Shown: positions 54,501-64,000 of the stretch, piece by piece
How positions within the stretch are numbered: position 1 is the stretch's first letter
Layout: each line of letters begins with the position of its first letter
From: Strix aluco
Taxonomy: Eukaryota; Chordata; Aves; Strigiformes; Strigidae
Assembly: GCF_031877795.1 (NCBI RefSeq)
Contig: NC_133935.1
Coordinates: 72,496,303-72,560,302, forward strand
Direction of reading: 5' to 3'
DNA: 64,000 nucleotides
Made by a program: the position numbers and the translations under genes
Notes under the pieces: model-generated
The model's input: only the letters and a program-made list of their open reading frames with translations
What the model was told of the DNA's origin: nothing
Database searches by the model: none

Positions 54501-55699
54501 GGGCCAACAGTCATTATTACATTCTTAACGAAGAAGCATTAACCCATGGAAAGATAAGAGTCTATCAACACAATTGTGAGATGAAGTATCTGTAGGTATA
54601 CAATTGCTGCTATAAATGATTACTACTCCCTACTCTAAAATGTGCAGAAAAGACACCAGATGAGTGTCCATGCATACTTCAGAAACAAAATACACCTTCT
54701 ACCTTTAGAACAGAGCAACAGGCTGCCATCCAGGAATGGAAATTTAAAAGTTGCCTTGGGATTCCCAATGGCTGAAGCACTACGCGTTATTGTCAGAATG
54801 ATCCTGAGAGACACCAAGCACACACATTACAAGGCAATGCACCTGAAGTGCCCTCTCAAAAAGGAGCACTGACAGCTGGCAGAGAGCACCGCCAGCACTC
54901 CCGACATCAGCTCCTTACAGGGGTTTTGAAGATCCTCCTTCTTCTCCCTAAATGTTACCAACTTTGTCCTATGTCTGTTTTAAAAGCGTAATGATGGGGA
55001 GGAAATTCAAACTAGAGATTAGTGGCTGGTGGGAACAAAAGGATGAAAATTATTGCTATGCTTGGGAAAAAAAGCCATGAACTGCTGCAGTTCCTTAGAC
55101 ACAAGAAGTCTTGAGCATCTTGACACTTACTGTGCCAGCATATTTACACCATTCCCTACTCTCAGAACAAACAATGCTGAGAACACATGGAAACTTTAAC
55201 AGCAAGTGGTAGATGGCAACACTCCGCTGGCCAGTGTTGTTTGGTTATTTTTAACCTGTTCACCGTAGTGGTGTGGTATTGGACACTCCTTCTCATGGCA
55301 CATAGTCCTGCTGATCCCACAAACCAGGGAGGTGAAAGCAGACCTGACCCTCTTTTCATTCACATGCTTTCGAGTTCATGTAATCAGTAGCATTACAAGG
55401 TTTTAAGACAGGTTACATTTTCTAAGAAAATGAAGGAAGGTCCACGATCTCACAATACCATGAAAAGACTGGCCATTACAAGAGAACAAGGACACTCAGC
55501 TTGGGCATGGATTTACTGGGGAAAAGCACTTAGCTCTTCTCCTTTTGTTAGCATCAGGAGCAACAAATGTGGTTGTGCAGCTCCCACAACCACGAAAGGT
55601 CTGAATCCAGTTTTGCCAGTTCAGTAAGTAAAGGTCAGTCACACTAAGACACACACGAGGAATGATTTTGAAAGCTTTTTACAAAAATATGGATTTTAC
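48503..55699 (-). other. ABCD2: ABCD2 intron 7
   Basis: It is 7,197 bases long, from donor GGAG|GTAAAA at 55699 to the acceptor before exon 8. It is AT-rich, with an especially AT-rich patch at about 53380-53460 and a TG-rich patch near 50310-50353. No exon, transposon or RNA gene was recognised. Confidence 0.85.
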
Positions 55700-55845
55700 C
55701 TCCTTCTCTTTGAACTATGTGGTACAGATGAACCATATGCAGGATACACTCCAGATCCTGATCTTGGTAGCCTTTCTCGTGCATGTCATCCACGGAGTCT
55801 GGATAGATGACTTGATCACGTAGAGTTCCAATGGACATGTAGGGC
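55700..55845 (-). CDS. ABCD2: ABCD2 exon 7 (nucleotide-binding domain, after the Q-loop)
   Basis: Following acceptor TTTCTCAG|G the minus strand encodes [36 protein letters not shown] and [14 protein letters not shown], then donor GAAGGAG|GTAAAA. The RPYM.(I/L)G(T/S)LRDQVIYPD block is the conserved segment just after the Q-loop of ABCD transporters. Compared with human ABCD2 as I remember it, the clearest changes are Arg to Cys and Asn to Met in DLECILHM. The exon is 146 bases, the same as ABCD1 exon 7. Intron 7 lies downstream and exon 6, with the Walker A motif, was not found in the window. Confidence 0.95.
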
Positions 55846-56933
55846 CTGAGAAACAATACAGAGAAACTGGTAATCTGGAGCTGGCTCCAAGCAAGCACAT
55901 CTTGTGGATGCTCTGTGAGCAGAGTATAATGCTTTAAACACCATGTTGCTAAAACTGGATTTATCTGTGGATACATTGTGGGTGAATGTTTTTCTAAACT
56001 TACCCTGGGGAAGATGTATTGTTTCCATAACAGCTGATTACAGGGTAGCAACAGGGGTAGCATTAGCATGAAAACAAAATGACAGATCAAGCAGAATAAA
56101 CATCCACTTCATAGCTCATTCCAAATGCTTTCACTTGGCATCAGGGAACCTCTATGCTGTATTCAAGGTTTGGTATGATGAGACATTTAGAAATTGCATT
56201 AAACACGCACATGGTAAAGCAAGTTGTAACAAAAACGTTGCAGCTCTGGGAAAGACTTCAATGATGCAGCAGGAGACACCCAAGCCAGGCAGGAGAGCAA
56301 TGAAAGCCTCCTTTGCACACTACTATTCGGGACTGAAGAATCGTGACTGGGCGTAACTTAGCTGGCTCTGTAAGTCAGCGTAACACTTCTGAATTGCAAA
56401 AAAGCGTACAATACAGAAGTTGATCAGCCTAAACCTTCCAGAACCAGCCTCCCTTTGCCAAGCACAAGGTTGAGCTGTATGTGAAACAGTTTCTGGATCA
56501 CCACGTTCCCAGACCAGATAATACCATCCATCTTACTAAAACAAGCTGGCTCCACTTTGGAGCCAGTGTCCTCAATCATGGCTGTGTCCCTAGAATGGTT
56601 ATGGACAGTCTCCACAATGACATGAGCTGTGCCCAGCCTCTGGTACAGCCCAGGCCCCAAAACTCCTCCTAGATTCTAAACAAAGTCAGCTCAAAGAACA
56701 GTTTTACAGCTCTTTAAAAGATACCAGGCTATTCAGACTACCATAGCAAAGGCAATCTAAGACACATCTAATCGACCATCTCTCTTGGTGCTCTTTTTCT
56801 AAGGATTTCTTGTGAAGGACAAATATCCATCCTGTCCCACAGACACTGCCGATAGCTCTTGGAAGCTGGAAACACCCCGGGAATGATCTGTGAGATTCTG
56901 AGTTTGGAAGGGAAGGCCAGAGCCAAAGAACAG

Positions 56934-57605
56934 TCAGGCTCCAGACTCTGTCCTGCTTTCTATGCCAAGAGTTACACTAACTCCCTCTGGTTTCATATGC
57001 AAAAACAATGCTAGTCTTATTAAAGCTGTGGTGACAGGGGGATGAGGACAGAGAGCAGCAATGAGGAGGCTTCCAGGCAGCTTGCTCTTGCCACTGAGAG
57101 CTGCTTCCACCAACTTCACAGCATGTTGATACGGGGTCAGTTTTATTCCCTGCAGAGCTCTGGACCTGCGTGGTAGGAAGGTCTTAGCCATGCAGAGGCT
57201 TTCCCTGACAGATATGTGTAATACCTTAGCAGATTTCTTCCCTTCCCTTGGAGATGTCTTTACAGAAGGGGTGGATCTACTCATTGTTATTTTGAGAGTC
57301 CCTAAAATACACCACAGAATAATTTGAAGGAATTCATAATGCAACAGATGTAGAATTACAGAACTAAAGCTGCAACATGAACTGAAAGTCACATTCAAGC
57401 TGGCATCAGCTGCATTGGTTTTAGTGCTGCAGACACCCATGGTGAACTGTCGGTACTGGCCCGTAGTTAAACTACTTTCACCACCAGCTGGGTGAGGGTG
57501 GGAAGGGCAGGGGATCTGAACTGCTCGCAAATATTTAGTCATTTCCCTGCTGTGGGCAGGCACCCAGATGGAGCCAAACCAGAACCACAAGTCAAATACA
57601 AGCAT
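56934..57605 (-). other. Open frame of 223 codons in ABCD2 intron 6, function unknown
   Basis: This is the longest uninterrupted frame outside the CR1 elements, on the same strand as ABCD2. The translation starts MLVFDLWFWFGSIWVPAHS. It has a Cys/Ser/Leu-rich middle, a basic segment (SVKTSPREGKKSAK) and a hydrophobic C-terminal third. I recognise no domain, signal peptide pattern or family. There is no A-rich tail or target duplication to mark a retrocopy. It could be a chance frame or a fragment of a decayed gene; no claim of expression is made. Confidence 0.2.
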
Positions 57606-58592
57606 TGCTGCTCCTTTTTGCTCATTGTTTTACTTTCTGCTTATTGTGGGAAGAGTGCCACTCTGGGCTGCTGCATGAACACTAGCATCAAATGCAGTGA
57701 ATGATTTAAATTAATGGGGATATTACAAAATCTCAACTCTAAACATTATATAACTTCATGAAGTAATGATTATTACATTTCCATAGTGCTCTCCATCTAA
57801 AATCCCAAAGGGCTTTACTTCTTGCGTATGCAGAAATCATTTCACTCACTCCAGACTGCTGCCATCTCTGGGACAGAAGACAGCAACTCCACCTGGGCTC
57901 AGAAAATTTTAAAACAGGTTGTGCATAAGACTGTATAATTTAGGTGAAGTTGCAGGTAAGGGCAAGGAGGACAGAGTTATCTATCATATAATTTGTCTGA
58001 GGTTTAATATCCTACTCTTGTGAAGTATGATCCTGTAATGACTAGCAGCTCTGAAATTTAACTTACAGTACAACCAGGAAGGCAATGCTCAAAAGCACCA
58101 TGCCAGGACACTCGTTGCCATGCTCTTTATTGAGTCACTAGCACCACTTCCTGGTACAACTGGATTTTCCTTGTGGCCTCCCATCTAAACACACCAGTAC
58201 TACCAAGCACACCTCTCCCCACCTTCTCTGTAAAAATTAAAGAAAAGACCAGCCTGCAGTGGAATAGCAAACCCTGTCAATTACTGACTAATTAGCAGAG
58301 AGGAAGAATGACTTATGGTTATGGCTCTGCCCTGGGAGGTGGGAGAGCATGTTCTGCTTCCTCCATCCTATAGGGAGCCACTCACGTCCCTGAGGGGACA
58401 CTTCACCTTGCTTGGCATGAGACGTCTCCTCTGGGGCTCCAACTCTTGACAACAAAGACAGGCACCTCTGTAGTTGGTTTATCCCATTTATTTTAGGGTA
58501 GGGATGGCTTGCTTCCTGGGGGTGTCTTCTCCCCCAGTGGGGGACAGAGCCCAGACAACTAACTTAGATAACTAACTTCTAAAGTGCTAAAG

Positions 58593-58612
58593 TTAGATGA
58601 GATCTCATCTAA
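58593..58612. repeat. Perfect 20-bp palindrome
   Basis: The sequence TTAGATGAGATCTCATCTAA equals its own reverse complement across all 20 bases, centred on a BglII-type AGATCT. It is in ABCD2 intron 6, next to other 'ctaa/ctca' repeats. Confidence 0.95.
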
Positions 58613-61600
58613 TTCATACTCTCATAATCTCATACTAAACCAGATCTTTCTATCCATAACTTGGAGACAATAACCTCCTTACCTACCATGAGTGCCACAA
58701 AGTCAAACACACTAAAACCTGTTAAACATCAGATGTTATTGTAACTGAGGTTACAGGTGTGATAGCTAGACATTAAGTAGTAAGAAGTATGGGTAACTGG
58801 ATACAGCAGCAGTGAAATTTTGGCTTTGCCAGTAAGCTCCTTGTTAAAATACTGTTTTCATTAAATTTTTAGCAGTTCAAACAACAAAACCACTCTTTTT
58901 GTCCTGGAGTAATACTTGAGTTTAACTGGACTTAATTAATTTCTTATGGAGTTTTTCCTTTCAGTCAGAGTGTCTGGGTTCCAGTCTCAAAGAAAGCACT
59001 CTTACAGACTCCAAAAGCAACTCCTCTGCTGTGCAGAGGTCATGTCTTTGACAGTAATAGCTCTGCAATTGTTTTGCTTCTTTGCTCTCTGAAAAAAGAT
59101 TCCTACACTGTTTTTAAGAGACAGGATTTAAGATCAGTAATCCTTTTTTAAAGTTTCAGTAGCAAACCTCCAGAAAGCTAAGAAAACTCACTGATTCTTG
59201 CCTGGTTTTCTGAAATTTCAAAGTATTTATTGGAAGAAACACTTTCAGTTCTCATAAACTGATCCTTTTTCAGTCAGTTTGATGGTTTTATTGCATCACC
59301 AATTTCTGTTTGGTGCACTTAGTGCTTCACTTTGCAGAGTTGTAACTTCATTCTGCTAGTAACAAGTCATCATCCCTAAGGCTTATGGCTTCCCCCTTGC
59401 AGTGCAGGCTTTAAAGAAAGATGATATCAAGACGTGCTGCAATCTGAAGCCTGTGGTATGGACAGTTCCAAAATATACCCAGGCAAAATATTAGAGAAAT
59501 CATATGGGGAGAAAAGGCAAGTGTTGCAGATGATATGGACTCTTTATTGCCGGTTAGCTTTGGGGACGGAGAAAGGCACAGGTGCTACAAAACATACTGG
59601 AGTACATACCAGTCACTTGTCTTTCCAAACAGAGAACTTACATGCTGGAGCTGTTAGGCATAAAGAGAGAGGTATAATGCCAGTTCAAAAGGACTGTAGA
59701 TTAACACTGCACACTGTAACCAGGCAGTACTAACATCTAATAATTCTCTGATGTCTTGAAGAGCAGAGGGCTTCACTCTTTTGGGTAGCAAGTTAAGGAA
59801 GATGACATGTTTAGATGTCAAGAAATTTCTGTTCCAAAATCAGAAAAAGCCATATCCACTTGAAATGTTAACAAATACTTCCTGAATGTATTTAAAGGTA
59901 TTTTCATCTTCCATGGAAAATAAACTGTGCTGACAGAACTGATAACCTGTTCTAACATCCATAATATTATTTTAAAGAATTATAGCAACTAATCAATATG
60001 CACTTTGAGAGCCTATAAAGCACTCTGAATGGTCAGAGTCTTAATTATAAGCACCCTGGAATAAGAAAGGGACCAAAAATATATCTTAAGTGGCTGGCAT
60101 CGAAGTTAAGGGATATTAGTTAAAGGAACTGCTTCCAGGTACAGGCTGAAGCTCACCTTGCCTTCCTTGGCATAGGCTGTGATTAACACTTCCTCCATGA
60201 AAGGAAAAGTCTAAAAACATGTGGCTTGTGATTCTGGAAACCATCTGCATGTCCCCAACTGAGCAATCAGGACCTGACTTGCCATTTGCTGTCCAAGTGC
60301 ATTGGTGGTTATTACTGCACTATTATTCTCACAGATATACAAAGTTATGTGGGAAAATTATATGTAATGCAACTATAAACTCTTGACTGACCCATCTTTT
60401 AAGTTTCTGTCTCTGGCTGGCAAAATGCCTCTCTCATATACCCAAGTGGGAGAGAGAAAGGAGAACACTACACCTGTGATTCTCCTTTTCAGATATATTG
60501 CAGCCTGGATTTACAAAGGAGATTGGAGTGGCTTCAGAGTACAATTCAGAGTGCTTGCTTAGGCACCTCTATTCAAGAAGATGATACTGAAGCCCAAGCT
60601 CCAGCTATGGAGGTATCTTCCTAAGAAACCTGGAAGATCTTAAGGAGTGAGTGCTTGCACCAAAGAATCTCCAGTCCGGAAAGCCAAGGACACAGCTCAC
60701 ACCTACAGCTGTGCCCAAACGCTGTCTAATTCCTCAGAAGATCCAGTACAGCATGAAATATGAAATATGAAAGCAACAGCAGCAAAACACTGCAGCTACT
60801 AGAGATGCAAGATGAGGGGCTGTATGACAAGCTAACAGTTAGCAAATCTCTTCCAAGAACTGGATTCAGGCTAAGATCTTTTCAGCTTGCAGGGCATCAG
60901 ATTCCCATTCTTCAAGGCTAGCATCCAAGCTAAAGAGGAGTCAAAGGGAGGGCACCTTCTAATCGTCCCACTGAAGCAAGGAAACTGCTAAGAGGCAGGA
61001 ATCACATATCTGAAGAGAAAGTTATTGGAAAGAGCCTAATTATATACTATACCAGTCACAGTCCTCAACTGGAAGGGAGAAGACTAGTCCTTGTGCCATA
61101 TATTATGTATGTTTTTCCTAATGCTCTTTAATATAAAATGCAGTAACTATCCTAATCCTTCAGTAGCATTGTAAGAACATATTAAAGGGGGTTCTAATCT
61201 TATTTAGGTGCCTGCTCCCAGGAGAGGGCTTGTTATAGATAAAGGGGTTTAATGTTTAGCTCTCAGTTTGGCACCTAAACTTCAGGAAGAGGCAGAAGTT
61301 CAGACATACACTTATATTTAGATATTCCTATGGATTAACTCTAGGTGGCTCCCTTTACCTACTACACAATTTTTTTTTAATGATCTTCCAAAAGCCCTAA
61401 ATCTCTACCTCTAGGGAATCCACTTATATTTAGAACTTTCTATCACCTTGCTGGTGTCAAGGTCCTAATTTTTAGGAACCTTGTCTGGAATACCTCATCT
61501 GGAATCACCTCAGCAGAACTCCAGCTCTTGCCATGTTCCTGATTTAGGTCAACAGTAACAACTCCACAGTTTTCAACATCAACAAGGTTTTATCAACAGT

Positions 61601-64000
61601 GATGCTCAAGAAATGCCAACCTCCACTAAGTAAAGTGATCTGGATTCCTAATAGTTTTTTGATGACATTAATAAAATAAACAACAAAAAAACTAATAATG
61701 GCACAACCACTGCAACTTTGACAAAATAAAATGTCTTGTATGAATGTGAATTAAGTTCTTTTTAAGCAGTGTTTTATCCACTACTCTAACACAGAAGGTG
61801 GTATCACCAGAGTTAAAAAATAATAAATAATATTTAGCAAAATGTTAAAAAAGCAACAGGCTCAGTTTATTGCATTGTATCTAGTTCAAGGAATTTTAGG
61901 GCCAGCTAAAGTTTCAGCAACCCTTCTAAAGATATAAATAATTGATCTCGCTTTAAAATACCCTACACTGAACTCTCCTCTCCACTCATACAGAACTAGC
62001 CATGAACATCCTCTAAATATTTCAGATAGATCAGTTACCAGAGTGGAATGTAATCACCTTATAGCCATTAACATAGTTAACAGGAAGTGAAATGCACAGT
62101 ATGAAAGGCTGAATTCTCAACACATATAATTAGAATCTGATATCAAAGGCTGAAAAAATCACACTAATCACTCTGTGGCTTTCTTTGCAAAGAAGCTATG
62201 CAAGAAAATAATCTGGGAGGAAATAATAACCAGAAAGGTAAAAGGGTAAAAGAAGACTTTAATTTAAAGCACTATTCATGCTCAGGTATCATCTCATCTC
62301 ATGATTTACTTATTCACCATTACCAAGATCACTTACAATATAACTAGAACTGGTCAGATGGCATAAAAGTTTAAAGTGAACAATTCACAAAATTATCCAG
62401 TTCAGTCTATTTGTATCTTCTGATAGCCAGAGACAACAGAAAGCACACAAGAACACATGTATAATTAAAAACAAAACTGAGACAATTTCTACAAAATACA
62501 AGCAGCTAACGCAATCTGAAATAATTATACCTCCTGCAGTGAATCAAATCAACCAGCCAGTCAAACAAAGGAAAAATACACTCCTTTCTTTAACATCCAA
62601 TTTTTGCAGGCCCAGTCTCTTCATATCTCTGGCAGTCCTAATGATAAAAGGATTATTTAGATGGATGATCATGAAGATCAATGAATTCAATAAAGAACAA
62701 TGAGCTGTTCTGGACAAGAGTCTAGTCTGCTAGTCCCACCAGGCATACCCCAGCCTAAGAGGCGTTTCTGATTTTTGCCACAGCAGCGTAACACAATGAG
62801 CAAGGCAATTTCCCTCTTTTAGAAAGATCTGAAATTATATGGAGTTTTGCAGAGGAGAACTGACACCTTACTTCACAGAGCAAAGGAATTGTAGACAGTG
62901 AAGTCTCTAGAGCAGAGGCTCCTTTTGCTTTGGGTTTCTACCATGCTTAGATGTCAATGGTATCATTTTTCCCATATACTGGGATATGAATGTAAAAGTA
63001 ATACTAGAGCAATAGTGTGTCTCCAGGGAAACACCCTGCCAACAAGTGAGAAGTCACATACTGCAGTGACTTCCCTCTCTAATCCTCTGTGAAACACTGC
63101 ATTATACGGGACAGAACATGACAGTGCAGAATACAGAGATGCACCACGGATACATGGAACATTATTATAGCCATTTTATAAGTGTTATAGGTACCTGAAG
63201 AGGCCACAAGGGAGCTGTAGTAATCTCTAACAGAAACTAAAATGGATAGGGTATAATTAATGCAAAACGCTAGGCAGATAAACAAGCCTGGAAAAGTCTT
63301 CCCTCCTGGGAAAGACACACTCCCATCTAAGCTAGGCTAGTGCACACATGCTGAACTGTAGAAAAAAACCCACCTGCTACATGCTCCCACAAGACCATGA
63401 CATAATTAATGACTCAAGAACAAAGAACTGAAAATTCAGTGTTCTGGGGACTCCTCAGCATTATTTGCAGAAGAGACTCATCTAAAAGTTACCCATCCAA
63501 GTCTGAGCTAGTCACCTCAAGGTCTCTTTGTAGTCAACGGAGTCCTCTATAGTGGAGTCTCATGTGTCGTCTTAGATATTTGTCCTAGGAAACAGGACAA
63601 ACATCTGCAGTGATCTGAACAGGAAGACTATTGTGTATCGAGGAGCTGGTGATCCACAGAACAGTTGACCTGAGTGGGCATGGGCCTGTGCTATACTTTG
63701 CTGCACAATGTTGGGCTGTGCTGTACATAACTTGGCCTTGATGCCCGTGTTGTGCTCCACTTATCACTTGGCTGCAGGATAAACTTTGCCAGCTAATCAT
63801 AACAGAGGAGCCTGCAAGGAGCTCCCACTTGGCACCAGCAGTTGCCCCACCTGTGTGTCCTTGTCTTTATCTTGAAGTGAAGCAGCATGTTCTTGTGCTA
63901 ACATCTTTCTGTCTGACAGTATAAATGATAAATGGAATTGTTTACTTCTAAGAAAATCCTATCAGAGTGCTAAAGACCATAATGCCAACGAATCTTAGCA

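Larger units (their letters stand above)
55846..64000 (-). other. ABCD2: ABCD2 intron 6 (partial; exon 6 outside the window)
   Basis: It runs upstream of exon 7 to the window edge. I searched the minus strand for exon 6, which should encode the Walker A segment GPNGCGKSS and the SGLWP block, and did not find it. The intron is therefore at least 8.15 kb, unless the exon was missed. It contains a 223-codon minus-strand frame (56934-57605), a possible ancient SINE-like piece near 57770-57830 ('atcccaaagggctttac'), and a 20-bp perfect palindrome at 58593-58612. No other gene was recognised. Confidence 0.75.

Noticed and set aside
57770..57830. Ancient SINE-like piece ('atcccaaagggctttac')
   Set aside because: Only one short block is recognisable, which is not enough to call an element as a feature.
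55846..64000. ABCD2 exon 6 (Walker A) in the right part of the window
   Set aside because: No sequence coding GPNGCGKSS or SGLWP was found on the minus strand, so the exon is placed outside the window.

Overview
This window is vertebrate nuclear DNA, almost certainly from a bird. It has split genes with canonical GT/AG junctions, long AT-rich introns, a CpG-island promoter, CR1 LINEs with their octamer 3' ends, old MIR-type SINE remnants and one LTR-type element with a CR1 nested in it. No bacterial, plasmid or phage feature, no CRISPR array, and no tRNA or rRNA gene was seen. The nested LTR resembles one I remember from neoavian rather than chicken genomes, but that is memory, not a search.

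Two protein-coding genes are recognisable, both on the minus strand. KIF21A (kinesin family member 21A) begins here. Its first coding exon (11095-11138) lies in a GC-rich island at about 10.9-11.65 kb, and everything from 11094 down to base 1 reads as intron 1. ABCD2 (peroxisomal very-long-chain fatty acid ABC half-transporter, ALDRP) contributes its last four exons: exon 7 (55700-55845), exon 8 (48418-48502), exon 9 (47568-47693) and terminal exon 10 (44739-44949). They keep frame and encode the end of the nucleotide-binding domain: the ABC signature, Walker B, H-loop and the C-terminal helical tail. Exons 1-6, including Walker A and the membrane domain, are not in the window and should lie beyond 64000. 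The order (start of KIF21A, then end of ABCD2, both on the same strand) is the KIF21A-ABCD2 neighbourhood known from human 12q12, so this is a conserved block.

Layout: 1-335, tail of an old CR1; 336-11094, KIF21A intron 1; 10.9-11.65 kb, CpG island with exon 1, a short upstream ORF and a 28-29 bp GC-rich minisatellite; 11.65-12.08 kb, a CAC-rich low-complexity tract; 12.1-44.7 kb, intergenic DNA holding an ancient CR1 (19.7-20.2 kb), another old CR1-like piece (20.5-20.8 kb), a 3.1-kb broken CR1 with ORF1 tail, endonuclease and reverse transcriptase remnants (25.4-28.5 kb), an LTR-like element split by a younger CR1 (36.6-37.9 kb) and two MIR remnants (43.1 and 43.9 kb); 44.7-64 kb, ABCD2 exons and introns.

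Most open frames outside the exons and CR1 elements are short chance frames. I found no undescribed multi-gene system. The items most worth a second look are the nested CR1-in-LTR insertion, the repeat architecture beside the KIF21A promoter, the KIF21A upstream ORF, a 223-codon open frame in ABCD2 intron 6 and a 20-bp perfect palindrome in the same intron.
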